Assembly (NCBI GenBank): GCA_050181915.1
Contig: JBFXCS010000001.1
Coordinates: 310,001-374,000, forward strand
From: JBFXCS01 sp050181915
GTDB taxonomy: Bacteria; Actinomycetota; Thermoleophilia; Miltoncostaeales; Miltoncostaeaceae
Direction of reading: 5' to 3'
Length of the DNA stretch: 64,000 nucleotides
The notes beneath the pieces are model-generated. The model saw only the letters and a list, made by a program, of their open reading frames with translations, searched no databases and was not told the origin of the DNA. Positions 43,206 to 51,243 of the stretch are shown in pieces (within the stretch, counting starts at the first letter, position 1; each line of letters opens with the position of its first letter). Both the position numbers and the translations under genes were made by a program.

Positions 43206-43925
43206 ATGGCCGCCCCCGACGCACTGCAGCTGCCGGTCGAGCTCGACCTCTTCGAGGGGCCGTTCGACCTGCTGCTCACCCTGGTCCTGCGCGAGGAGGT
43301 GGACCTCGCGGAGCTGCCCCTGGTCGAGGTCATCACCACCGCCCTCGGCGAGCGGGCCCGGGAGCGCTGGGACGCCGACACGGCGGGCGAGCTGGTGGTG
43401 CTGCTCGCCGCGATGGCCGAGCTCAAGGCGCGCCGCCTGGTGGGCGAGCCGACCGACGAGGAGCCCGACCCCGACACGCTGGAGGCCCGCGAGGCCCTCG
43501 CCGCCCGCGTCGTGGCCTACGCGCCCTTCACCCGCGCCGCCCGATGGCTCGCGGCCCGTGAGCAGGCCGTCGCGGGGCCGCGCTACCGCCGGGTGCCCGT
43601 CGAGGGCGCCGCCCCGCCGCCGATCCCGCAGGGCGACGCCGCCGCCCTGCACGCCGCGATGGCCCCGCTGCTGGCGGCGCCGCCGGCCCCGTCGCTCACC
43701 CACCTCACCAGCCGGCGCATCAGCATGCCGGCCGCCCTGCAGCGCCTGCAGTCGGCGCTGGCCCGGGCGCGCTCGGTCAGCTTCGACGCGCTCGTCGCCG
43801 ACATGGAGCCGCTGGAGGAGGCCATCGCCCTGATGGCGGCCCTCGAGCTCGCCCGCCGCGGCGAGGCGACGCTCAGCCAGGCCGAGCCGTTCGGCGACAT
43901 CGCCATCGAGGGCGCCCGCCGGTGA
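43206..43925 (+). CDS. scpA: Segregation and condensation protein A
   Basis: 239 residues from ATG 43206, with a TATGCT -10-like element ten bases upstream. The N-terminal kleisin motif FEGPFDLLLTLVLREEVDLAELPLVEV (extent only, about 12-38) and AELVVLLAAMAELKARRL identify ScpA; the C-terminal winged helix is around 180-235. It bridges SMC heads together with ScpB. scpB begins in its stop codon. Confidence 0.93.
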   Translation: MAAPDALQLPVELDLFEGPFDLLLTLVLREEVDLAELPLVEVITTALGERARERWDADTAGELVVLLAAMAELKARRLVGEPTDEEPDPDTLEAREALAARVVAYAPFTRAARWLAAREQAVAGPRYRRVPVEGAAPPPIPQGDAAALHAAMAPLLAAPPAPSLTHLTSRRISMPAALQRLQSALARARSVSFDALVADMEPLEEAIALMAALELARRGEATLSQAEPFGDIAIEGARR

Positions 43926-44500
43926 GCGATCTCGCGCGCGCCGTCGAGGCGCTGCTGTTCCTCAGCCCCGAGCCCCTGTCGGTGGTGACGCTCTGCGAGC
44001 TCACCGGCGAGTCGCCCGGACCGGTGCAGCGCGCCCTGGCCGAGCTGGCGGAGCGCCACGGCGAGGACGCCGGCCTGGAGGTCGCCGAGATCGCCGGCGG
44101 CTGGGCGCTGCGCACCCGCGCCGACCTCGCCGAGGTGGTCGACCGGCTGCGTGAGCGGCCGCCGGACGAGCGCATCAGCCCGGCGGCCCTCGAGACCCTC
44201 GCCGTGGTCGCCTACCTCGAGCCGGTCAGCCGGCCGCAGATCAGCCGCCTGCGCGGCGTGGCGGTCGACTCGACCGTCGTGTCGCTGATGGAGCGCGGCC
44301 TGCTGGAGGAGGCCGGCCGGCCCGCCGGCGGCGGGGCGATGCGCTACCGCACCACCCGCCTGTTCCAGGAGCGCTTCGGCCTGCGCCGCGCCGGCGACCT
44401 GCCGCCGCTCGAGCGGTTCGAGCTCACCGGGCCCGAGGCCGACAGGGTGCGCGCCCGGCTGGTGGAGGCGGGCCACATCGGAGCGGACGACGGTGGCTGA
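43922..44500 (+). CDS. scpB: Segregation and condensation protein B
   Basis: 192 residues, GTG overlapping the scpA stop. Two winged-helix domains: the first with AVEALLFLSPEPLSV, the second with LETLAVVAYLEPVSRPQISRLRGV, the typical ScpB signature, followed by TTRLFQERFGL. Forms the SMC-ScpAB condensin. The rluB start overlaps its end by eight bases. Confidence 0.95.
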   Translation: MSDLARAVEALLFLSPEPLSVVTLCELTGESPGPVQRALAELAERHGEDAGLEVAEIAGGWALRTRADLAEVVDRLRERPPDERISPAALETLAVVAYLEPVSRPQISRLRGVAVDSTVVSLMERGLLEEAGRPAGGGAMRYRTTRLFQERFGLRRAGDLPPLERFELTGPEADRVRARLVEAGHIGADDGG

Positions 44501-45230
44501 GGCGCAGCGCATGCGCGTGCACCGCGCCCTCGCGATCGCCGGCGTGGCGAGCCGCCGCGCGGCGGAGGGCATGGTCGCCGAGGGGCGGGTGACCGTGAAC
44601 GGCGAGCCCGCCTCGGTGGGCCAGCTGGTCGACGCGGACCGCGATCGGATCGCCCTCGACGGCACGCCCGTCCGCCCGCCCCAGCCGATGCGCGCCTACC
44701 TGCTCAACAAGCCGGCCGGCGTGGTCTCCACCGCCAGCGATCCGGAGGGGCGGCGCACCGTCCTCGACGAGCTGCCCCGCGACGTGCGCCTGTACCCGGT
44801 GGGGCGGCTCGACATCGACACCACCGGGGCGCTGATCGTGACCAACGACGGCGAGCTGGCCGCCCGCCTGATGCATCCCCGCTCGAAGGCGCCGAAGACC
44901 TACGAGGTGCTGCTGGAGGGGCAGGTCTCGGCCGAGACCGTGCGGCGGCTGCGCTCCGGGGTCGCGCTGGAGGACGGCGTCACCGCGCCCGCCAAGGTGC
45001 AGCGGATGGAGCGCAGGGCCGTCGGCGGCACCTGGCTGCTGATCGAGCTCACCGAGGGGCGCAACCGGCAGATCAAGCGGATGGGCGAGGCGGTCGGGCA
45101 CCGGGTGATGCGCCTGCACCGCTCCCGCTACGCCGGCATCGGCCTGCACGGCCTGCCGCGCGGCAGGTGGCGGCCCCTCAGCCGCGCCGAGTGGACGCGC
45201 CTCGGCGCCATGGTGGGGCTGGACCGCTGA
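44493..45230 (+). CDS. rluB: 23S rRNA pseudouridine synthase, RluB/RsuA family
   Basis: 245 residues, GTG start. An S4 RNA-binding domain (about 5-65: RVHRALAIAGVASRRAAEGMVAEGRVTVNG as extent) precedes the catalytic domain with YLLNKPAGVV, the active-site motif GRLDIDTTGALIVTNDG (catalytic Asp) and LTEGRNRQIKRMG. It probably modifies position 2605-like uridine of 23S rRNA. The scpA-scpB-rluB order is widespread in Gram-positive bacteria. Confidence 0.93.
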   Translation: MAEAQRMRVHRALAIAGVASRRAAEGMVAEGRVTVNGEPASVGQLVDADRDRIALDGTPVRPPQPMRAYLLNKPAGVVSTASDPEGRRTVLDELPRDVRLYPVGRLDIDTTGALIVTNDGELAARLMHPRSKAPKTYEVLLEGQVSAETVRRLRSGVALEDGVTAPAKVQRMERRAVGGTWLLIELTEGRNRQIKRMGEAVGHRVMRLHRSRYAGIGLHGLPRGRWRPLSRAEWTRLGAMVGLDR

Positions 45231-45241
45231 GCGGTCTCGCG

Positions 45242-45604
45242 GTGAGAGCGGTCCGGGGGGCGACCTCGGTGGGGGAGGACACCCGCGAGGCGATCCTGCG
45301 CAGCACCGCCGAGCTGGTGCGCGAGGTGCTCGACCGCAACGGGCTGGCCGCCGACGACCTGATCTCGATCATCTTCACCATGACCCCCGACCTGCACGCC
45401 GAGTTCCCCGCCGTCGCGGCGCGCGAGATCGGGCTGAGCCACGTCCCCCTCATCTGCGCGGCCGAGCTCGAGGTGCCGGGCGCCCTGCCCATGTGCATCC
45501 GCCTGATGCTCCACTGCCAGATGCCGGCCGACCGCAGGGTGCGCCACGTCTACCTGCGGGACGCGAGGAAGCTGAGGCCCGACCTGGAGGGCGCGGCGCA
45601 GTAG
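45242..45604 (+). CDS. aroH: Chorismate mutase, AroH class
   Basis: 120 residues from GTG 45242. AVRGATSVGEDTREAIL, DLISIIFTMTPDLHAEFPAVAAR, the CIRLMLH segment with its catalytic Arg and VRHVYLRDARKLRPDL match the trimeric AroH fold of Bacillus type. It converts chorismate to prephenate. It lies 11 bases after rluB and supplies the substrate for the prephenate dehydrogenase at 55710. No ribosome binding site is obvious. Confidence 0.92.
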   Translation: MRAVRGATSVGEDTREAILRSTAELVREVLDRNGLAADDLISIIFTMTPDLHAEFPAVAAREIGLSHVPLICAAELEVPGALPMCIRLMLHCQMPADRRVRHVYLRDARKLRPDLEGAAQ

Positions 45605-45634
45605 CCAAATCAGATCGCTATATCGATCATTAAA

Positions 45635-45655
45635 CCCTATTAGGGGTGATATAAC
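45635..45655 (+). promoter_or_regulatory. hipBA promoter with internal palindrome
   Basis: TATAAC (45650-45655) preceded by TG forms an extended -10 six bases before ATG 45662. CCCTA-T-TAGGG (45635-45645) lies between -35 and -10, where a HipB dimer would repress. A second inverted repeat, GATCG-N6-CGATC, sits about 20 bases upstream. The 50 bases here are the most A/T-rich of the window. Confidence 0.6.
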
Positions 45656-45661
45656 GTGCGC

Positions 45662-45991
45662 ATGAAGGTCTCGCGCACGTACACCCCTCGGGCTCGTGAC
45701 GCCGCTCGGCTGCTGGGCGCGGAGATCCGGGCCGCCCGGACGGAGCGGCGCTGGACGATCGACGATCTGGCCGAGCGCGTGGGCGCGTCCCGCGGAACGA
45801 TCGGACGGCTGGAGCGGGGCGACATGACGGTCGCGCTCGGCATCGCCTTCGAGGCGGCCGCCCTCGTCGGCGTCCCGCTCTTCCACGACGACGCCCGGCG
45901 CCGCGCGCTGGAGGCCGGGCGGATCGAGGATCGGCTGTCGGTGCTTCCGAAGCGGGTGCGGAGACCCGTCGAGGGCGACGATGACTTCTGA
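45662..45991 (+). CDS. hipB: HipB-like antitoxin, XRE helix-turn-helix
   Basis: 109 residues from ATG 45662 (a GTG at 45656 lies in the leaderless spacer). The XRE domain spans about 17-72 (LGAEIRAARTERRWTIDDLAERVGASRGTIGRLERG marks it). The C-terminal 35 residues are acidic/basic and may bind HipA. HipB dimers bind operators in their own promoter and neutralise the kinase. It overlaps hipA by 11 bases, the usual arrangement. Confidence 0.85.
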   Translation: MKVSRTYTPRARDAARLLGAEIRAARTERRWTIDDLAERVGASRGTIGRLERGDMTVALGIAFEAAALVGVPLFHDDARRRALEAGRIEDRLSVLPKRVRRPVEGDDDF

Positions 45992-47222
45992 GGCTGAGCC
46001 CGAGCGGGCGTTCGCCTGGATCTGGCTCCCCGGAGCCGTCGACCCGGTGGTCGCCGGGCGGCTCGACGTCGCCGGCTCCGCGATCACGTTCACCTACGGG
46101 CGCAGCTACCTGTCACGGCCGGACGCGATCCCCCTGTACCTACCGGAGCTGCCGCTCCGCCGGGGGGCCATCCCACCGCGCGTGGGCGAGGTCGCCGGCT
46201 GCATCGCGGATGCCGGGCCGGACGCCTGGGGCAGGCGGGTGATCCTGAACCATCGCGCCGGACGGACGGCGGCCGACACCGCCGATCTCGGCGTCCTCAC
46301 CTACCTGCTGGAGTCCGGCTCCGATCGGATCGGGGCGCTCGACTTCCAGGAATCGCCGTCGGAATACGTTCCACGCGACGCGGGCACCGCGTCGCTCGAC
46401 GAGCTCGCCGAGTCGGCGGATCGCGTGGAGCGGGGCATCCCGCTCTCGCCCGCCCTCGACCAGGCGTTGCTGGCGGGCAGCTCGATCGGCGGTGCACGGC
46501 CCAAGGCCCTGATCGGAGACGGCCCGCGGCGGATGATCGCCAAGTTCGGCTCGGCGAGCGACACCGCCCCCGTCGTGAAGGGCGAGTTCGTCGCCATGGA
46601 GCTCGCGAGGCGGTCGGGGCTGGACGTCGCCGGCGTGATGCTCTCGAGCGCCCTCGGTCGGGACGTCCTGCTCATCGACCGCTTCGACCGCCCCGGCGAC
46701 GGCTCCCGCCGCGCCATGGTGTCGGCGCTGACGATCCTCGGTCTCGACGAGTGGGGCGGGCGCTACGCGAGCTATGCCGACCTCGCGAACGAGATCCGCG
46801 CGCGATTCAGCGATCCGCTGCCCACCCTCCACGAGCTGTTCGCCCGCATCACCTTCAGCATCCTGGTGGGCAACAACGACGACCACGCCCGCAACCACGC
46901 CGCCTTCTGGGACGGATCGACGCTCGAGCTGACCCCCGCCTACGACATCTGCCCCCAGCCGCGCGCCGGGGGCGAGACGGCCCAGGTGATGGCCATCGGG
47001 GAGGACGGCTGGCGGATGAGCCAGGTCGCGGGCTGTGTGTCGCGCTGTGCCACCTATCGCCTCTCGGAGGTCGAGGCGCGCGCGATCGTCGATCGCCAGA
47101 TCGAGACCATCACGGCCGATTGGGACGAGGTGACCGACCGGGCGGGGCTCACCGAGGTCGAGCGGGCTCGCATGTGGGGCAGGCAGTTCCTCAACCCGTA
47201 CGCCCTCGAGGGCTACCGGTGA
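45981..47222 (+). CDS. hipA: HipA-family serine/threonine kinase toxin
   Basis: 413 residues, close to the standard length. The N-terminal HipN-like subdomain is followed by the glycine-rich loop AGSSIGGARPK (about 165-175, Ser167/168 matching the autophosphorylation site), the ATP lysine in MIAKF (188), the catalytic loop VGNNDDHARNH (297-306) and the metal-binding Asp322 in PAYDIC. HipA kinases phosphorylate aminoacyl-tRNA synthetases, classically GltX, and halt translation. The set of residues is complete, so an active toxin is expected. Third-codon GC appears slightly lower than neighbours, hinting at horizontal acquisition. Confidence 0.9.
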   Translation: MTSEAEPERAFAWIWLPGAVDPVVAGRLDVAGSAITFTYGRSYLSRPDAIPLYLPELPLRRGAIPPRVGEVAGCIADAGPDAWGRRVILNHRAGRTAADTADLGVLTYLLESGSDRIGALDFQESPSEYVPRDAGTASLDELAESADRVERGIPLSPALDQALLAGSSIGGARPKALIGDGPRRMIAKFGSASDTAPVVKGEFVAMELARRSGLDVAGVMLSSALGRDVLLIDRFDRPGDGSRRAMVSALTILGLDEWGGRYASYADLANEIRARFSDPLPTLHELFARITFSILVGNNDDHARNHAAFWDGSTLELTPAYDICPQPRAGGETAQVMAIGEDGWRMSQVAGCVSRCATYRLSEVEARAIVDRQIETITADWDEVTDRAGLTEVERARMWGRQFLNPYALEGYR

Positions 47223-47268
47223 CGCGGTGGAGGACTCCGCAGGGCCCGGGGCGTCAGGCCCCGAGACG

Positions 47269-47940
47269 TCAGGCCCCGAACAACCTCAGCTCCGGCTCCC
47301 TCAGCCCGCGCAGCTCGGCCAGGCTGACCACCCGGGTGTAGAGGCCCCGCGAGGCGGCGAGCTTCTGGGTCTGGGGCTTGATGGTCTCGGCGACGACCAT
47401 GCCGCGGCAGTCGACCAGGTTCGGGTCGGAGCGGATGTACTCCAGGTAGCGGCCGAGCTGCTCGACGGCGTCGATGGTGCCGACGCGCTTCACCTCCACC
47501 GCGACGTAGCCGTCGTCGTCCACGCACAGCAGGTCGACGGGCCCGATGGGGGTGGGGTACTCGCGGCGCACCAGGCGCATCCCCTCGCCGAGGGCCTCGG
47601 GGGCGGCGGCCAGGGCCTCCTGGAGGTCGCGCTCCACGCCGTCCTTCTCCAGGCCGAGGCTCTCGCCCATGTCGTGCTCGCTGTCGGAGAGGATCTCCTC
47701 CACGTGGATCTCGAGGCGCTCGACCTTGGCCCCGGAGCCCTTCTCCACCACCATCAGCCCCTCCGACTCGGTCACCCGGGTCACGGGCGTCATCCAGTTG
47801 AGAGGCTTATATCCACCGGCGTCGGAGTGGACGAGCACCGATCCGTCCTGCTTGACGATCAGCAGGCGCACGGCCATCGGCAGCACCGACGACACCCGGC
47901 CCTGATAGCGAACCTCGCACCGCGCGACGATGAGGCGCAT
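47269..47940 (-). CDS. nucS: Mismatch-specific endonuclease NucS/EndoMS
   Basis: 223 residues from ATG 47940; the upstream frame is rejected because a TAGCCT -10 lies eight bases before this ATG. N-terminal RLIVARCEVRYQGR and the PD-(D/E)xK core GPVDLLCVDDDGYVAVEVKR with QLGRYLEYI are diagnostic. The C-terminus ends in ELRLFGA, a QLxLF-like sliding-clamp-binding motif. NucS cuts both strands at mismatches and replaces MutSL in most actinobacteria and many archaea. It converges with hipA. Confidence 0.94.
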   Translation of the reverse strand: MRLIVARCEVRYQGRVSSVLPMAVRLLIVKQDGSVLVHSDAGGYKPLNWMTPVTRVTESEGLMVVEKGSGAKVERLEIHVEEILSDSEHDMGESLGLEKDGVERDLQEALAAAPEALGEGMRLVRREYPTPIGPVDLLCVDDDGYVAVEVKRVGTIDAVEQLGRYLEYIRSDPNLVDCRGMVVAETIKPQTQKLAASRGLYTRVVSLAELRGLREPELRLFGA

Positions 47941-48242
47941 CGGCAGGGAGGCTACCCGGCGAGGCGGTCGTCGACTACGCGACGGCCCGCTCGAACACCA
48001 TCTCCGCAAGGTGGCCGCGACGGCAGGCCGGCGAGATCGACAAGGAGGGAAGATGGCAGGGTCGCGATGGGGCGTCATCGAGGCCGGGGGGCTATCAGGT
48101 TGACGACGGCGCGCATCCAGTCGGCGGTGAGCGGCAGGAGCCGAGCCCGGCGGCCGCGGACGCTCGGCGTGCCCGCCTGGGGGACATCGCCGTCGGCGCG
48201 CCGGGGCATCGTGGTTGGCGGCGCAACCCGTTTTCGGCCTCG
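47941..48242. other. 302-bp gap without a credible gene
   Basis: Lies between the nucS start and the end of the nuclease-ATL gene. It holds the nucS -10 (TAGCCT, complement of 47949-47954). Reading frames here are Arg/Pro-rich and low-complexity without a start supported by a ribosome binding site, so none is called. Confidence 0.5.
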
Positions 48243-49313
48243 TCAGGCCTCCTCTGGCTGTACCGCCTCCGGTGGGAGCGACGCCTCGAAGTCGACCGCG
48301 GTCCAGCGCTGATCCTGACTCGCGTGGTCGTCCGTGAACGTCACGCCCTCCTCGGTGAGCTTCTTGCGGACATCGTCAGGTGTCTGCGGCAGGTCCGCGT
48401 AGATCGTCTTCCAGCCGGGCGAGACCCGCCCGGCCGCGGTGAGCACCCGATAGACAAGAGGGATCTCCTGCTTCGTGGCCGTGATCCAGGCCGCGGCGCC
48501 CATCGCCCCCTTCGGTACTCCGCCGGCGATGGCGACGTCCTTGTACGCGGCCCAGCGGCCCTTCGGGATGGACGCGATGAACTGGCGAGCCCGGTCGGGG
48601 TTCCACATCGACGCCGCCTTGGACCCGGTTGCGGCGACCTCCTCCTTCTCGGCGACCTTGGCTTCGTAGTCCCCGGCCTCCGGGAGAGGGATGAGGATGG
48701 CGGACCCGACGACGAGCTCGCCCCCGACCTGGTACGGAACGAGCTGTACGCAGGTGATGTCCACCTTGTGTACGCGGCGCAGCCAGAGGACGGTCGTCGT
48801 CACACCTACTTCGAAAGCTCCCGCCACCAGGATGATGCGAGGACTGTCGTCGTCATCGACACCGCTGAGGTCACCCGACGCCACGAACTCCTCGATGCGC
48901 CGGCGTGCCCCGTCGCCGCCGGGATCCGGGTCGCCCTTCTTCGTGACGTAGGCGCGGTGCGCCTCGACGAGCTGGTCGGCGGTGAAGGTGGACGCGAGCG
49001 CTGCGTAGCGGAGCGCCTGAAGATCCTGGTACGCGCCGGAGGTGTCCCGCTTGACCTCGATCACCACGAGTCGCCCGGCACGGTCGAGCGCGAGGACGTC
49101 GAGGCGGTCCTTAACCTCGAAGCCCTGGAACTGATTGGTGATGATCAGGAGTTCTTCACCGAGCAGCTCCGGGCGCTGGACGATCCAAGGCTCGATGTGC
49201 TGCACCTCCAGCGCCTCCCATTCCTTGAAGCTCGCCGGTGTGAGCCGTTCCGGCACGCCCGTCACTCCTCCGGGCAGGGAGAAGAGCTCGAAGGCCTTGC
49301 GATCAGTCGTCAT
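48243..49313 (-). CDS. NucS-like PD-(D/E)xK nuclease fused to a cysteine-less alkyltransferase-like domain
   Basis: 356 residues. N-terminal nuclease domain (about 35-115): LDVLALD with Asp72 and VVIEVKR with Glu86-x-Lys88, then QDLQALRYAA, the same active-site layout as NucS. A beta-rich middle domain covers about 155-215. The C-terminus (about 244-305) matches the DNA-binding half of O6-methylguanine methyltransferases: PKGRWAAYKDVA, GVPKGAMGAAAW, and YRVLTAAGRVSPGW. The reactive PCHRV is replaced (Val287-Tyr288-Arg289), so it cannot take up alkyl groups and resembles alkyltransferase-like (ATL) lesion-recognition proteins. It probably recognises damaged bases and cuts DNA. Its ATG overlaps the nadC stop (ATGA). 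Confidence 0.75.
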   Translation of the reverse strand: MTTDRKAFELFSLPGGVTGVPERLTPASFKEWEALEVQHIEPWIVQRPELLGEELLIITNQFQGFEVKDRLDVLALDRAGRLVVIEVKRDTSGAYQDLQALRYAALASTFTADQLVEAHRAYVTKKGDPDPGGDGARRRIEEFVASGDLSGVDDDDSPRIILVAGAFEVGVTTTVLWLRRVHKVDITCVQLVPYQVGGELVVGSAILIPLPEAGDYEAKVAEKEEVAATGSKAASMWNPDRARQFIASIPKGRWAAYKDVAIAGGVPKGAMGAAAWITATKQEIPLVYRVLTAAGRVSPGWKTIYADLPQTPDDVRKKLTEEGVTFTDDHASQDQRWTAVDFEASLPPEAVQPEEA

Positions 49314-50137
49314 TTGCTCACCCTCAGGTCGATGTCGAGCCCCAGGTCGAGGCTCGGGGCCGAGTGGGTGAGGGCGCCGACCGACACCGCGTCGACGCCG
49401 GTCGCGCCGGCCGCCCGCGCGCCCTCCAGCGTCATGCCGCCCGAGGCCTCCAGCCTCGCCCGGCCGTCCACCACGGCGACGGCCTCGCGCAGCTCGTCGG
49501 GGGTCATGTTGTCGAGCAGGATCCAGTCGGCCCCCGCCCGCAGGGCGTGGCGGACGCCGTCCAGGTCGTCGGCCTCGACCTCCACGATCACGCCCGGCAG
49601 CTCGCGCCGCGCCCGGGCGACCGCGTCGACCAGCCCGGCGCCGGCCAGGGCGAGGTGGTTGTCCTTCACGAGCACCCGGTCGAACAGCCCCATCCGGTGG
49701 TTCGCGCCCCCGCCGGCCGCGACGGCCGCCTTCTGCAGCGTCCGCATGCCCGGCAGGGTCTTGCGGGTGTCGAGCACCGCGGCGGGGGCCGCCGCCTCGA
49801 CGTAGGCCGCGGTGAGCGTCGCGACCCCCGACAGGTGGCAGAGCAGGTTGAGCAGGGTGCGCTCGGCCGTCAGGACCAGGCGCGCCGGCCCCGCGATCTC
49901 GGCGACCACGCTGCCGGGCTCGAGGCGGGCGCCGTCCTCCAACGGCCAGCGCCCCTCGATGGAGGTCTGGCGCAGCACCTCCTCGCCGGCGGCGCGGCCG
50001 GCGAGGACGCCGGCCGCCCGCGACACCACCCTCGCCTCGGCCCGCCGCCCCTCGGGGATCAGCAGCGACGAGGTGATGTCGCCGCGGTCGCCGAGGTCCT
50101 CCGAGAGCGCCGCGGCGACGACGTCCTGTACCCTCAT
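49310..50137 (-). CDS. nadC: Nicotinate-nucleotide pyrophosphorylase (carboxylating)
   Basis: 275 residues, ATG overlapping the nadA stop. AALSEDLGDRGDITS at the N-terminus, DTRKTLPGMRTLQKAAVAAGGGANHRMGLFD with substrate-binding Arg/Lys/His, and VEVEADDL/LLDNM are diagnostic. It makes nicotinate mononucleotide from quinolinate and PRPP. Third in nadB-nadA-nadC; the nuclease-ATL gene is coupled behind it. Confidence 0.96.
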   Translation of the reverse strand: MRVQDVVAAALSEDLGDRGDITSSLLIPEGRRAEARVVSRAAGVLAGRAAGEEVLRQTSIEGRWPLEDGARLEPGSVVAEIAGPARLVLTAERTLLNLLCHLSGVATLTAAYVEAAAPAAVLDTRKTLPGMRTLQKAAVAAGGGANHRMGLFDRVLVKDNHLALAGAGLVDAVARARRELPGVIVEVEADDLDGVRHALRAGADWILLDNMTPDELREAVAVVDGRARLEASGGMTLEGARAAGATGVDAVSVGALTHSAPSLDLGLDIDLRVSK

Positions 50138-51243
50138 GCGAGCGCCAGCATCCTGTCGAGCGCGAGGCGCCCCTGGCGCGCCATCTCGGGGTCCACGCTC
50201 ACCACGTTCACGACGTCGCCCGCGACCAGCGACTCCAGGCACCAGGTGAGCTTCGCCAGGTCGATCCGGTTCATGGTCACGCACGGGCAGATGTGCTCGT
50301 TGAGGCACGAGATACCCTTGTCCGGGTGGCGCAGCCGCAGCCGGTTCACCAGGTTCCAGTCGGTGCCGATGACCGCCGACGCGCCGGCCGGCAGCTCCTC
50401 GCAGCGGCGGATGATGTACTCGGTGGAGCCGTCCTCGTCGGCGGCCTCCACCACCGGGTGGGGGCACTCGGGGTGCACGATCACCCGCACGTCCGGGTCG
50501 GCGGCGCGGGCCTCCTCGATCTGGCGCACCGTGAAGGTCGTGTGGACGTTGCAGAAGCCCTTCCAGAGGATCACGCGGGCGTCGGCGAGCGCCTCCGCGC
50601 GGATGCCGCCGAGGTCGGCGAAGCGCGGGTTCCACACCACCGGCTCGTCGGGCGCCATGCCCAGCCGCACGGCGGTGTTGCGGCCGAGGTGCTCGTCGGG
50701 GAAGAAGAAGACCGCGTCGCCCTCGGACATCGCCCAGCGGAAGGCCTTCTCGGCGTTGCCGGAGGTGCAGACGGCGCCGCCGTGCGCGCCGACGAAGGCC
50801 TTCAGGTCGGCGCCGGAGTTCATGTAGGTGAGGGGGATCACGCGCCTGCCGGGCAGGGCGGCGGTCATCTGGTCCCAGGCGTCGCGCACCGTGAAGATGT
50901 CGGCGCACTCGGCCAGGTGGCAGCCGGCGCCGAGGTCGGGCAGCACCACGGTCTGGTGGGGGGCGCGCAGCACGTCGGCCGCCTCGGCCATGAAGTAGAC
51001 GCCGAGGAAGACCACCAGCTCGGCCTCGACGGCGGCGGCGCCGCGGCGGGCGAGCAGGAACGAGTCGCCGGTGATGTCGGCGAACTCCATCACCTCGTCC
51101 TTCTGGTAGTGGTGGCCCAGGATCACGGCCCGCGAGCCGAGGGCCCGGCGGGCCGCCCAGGCGCGCTCGCGCAGCTCGGCGCGATCGGTCTCCGGGGCCG
51201 GCATCGGCACGGCGCAGGCCGGGGCGGTGGTGGCGGTGGTCAT
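50134..51243 (-). CDS. nadA: Quinolinate synthase
   Basis: 369 residues, ATG overlapping the nadB stop. Substrate motifs ILGHHYQKDEVM and TYMNSGADLKAF are present; three cysteines that ligate the 4Fe-4S cluster fit at AVCTSGN, in HICPCVTMN and near LTWCLESL. It condenses iminoaspartate with dihydroxyacetone phosphate to quinolinate. The length and C-terminus match the longer NadA subtype. Confidence 0.95.
   Translation of the reverse strand: MTTATTAPACAVPMPAPETDRAELRERAWAARRALGSRAVILGHHYQKDEVMEFADITGDSFLLARRGAAAVEAELVVFLGVYFMAEAADVLRAPHQTVVLPDLGAGCHLAECADIFTVRDAWDQMTAALPGRRVIPLTYMNSGADLKAFVGAHGGAVCTSGNAEKAFRWAMSEGDAVFFFPDEHLGRNTAVRLGMAPDEPVVWNPRFADLGGIRAEALADARVILWKGFCNVHTTFTVRQIEEARAADPDVRVIVHPECPHPVVEAADEDGSTEYIIRRCEELPAGASAVIGTDWNLVNRLRLRHPDKGISCLNEHICPCVTMNRIDLAKLTWCLESLVAGDVVNVVSVDPEMARQGRLALDRMLALA

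Noticed and set aside
47941..48242. Possible small gene in the gap upstream of nucS
   Set aside because: Frames are Arg/Pro-rich, without ribosome binding site or recognisable motif.
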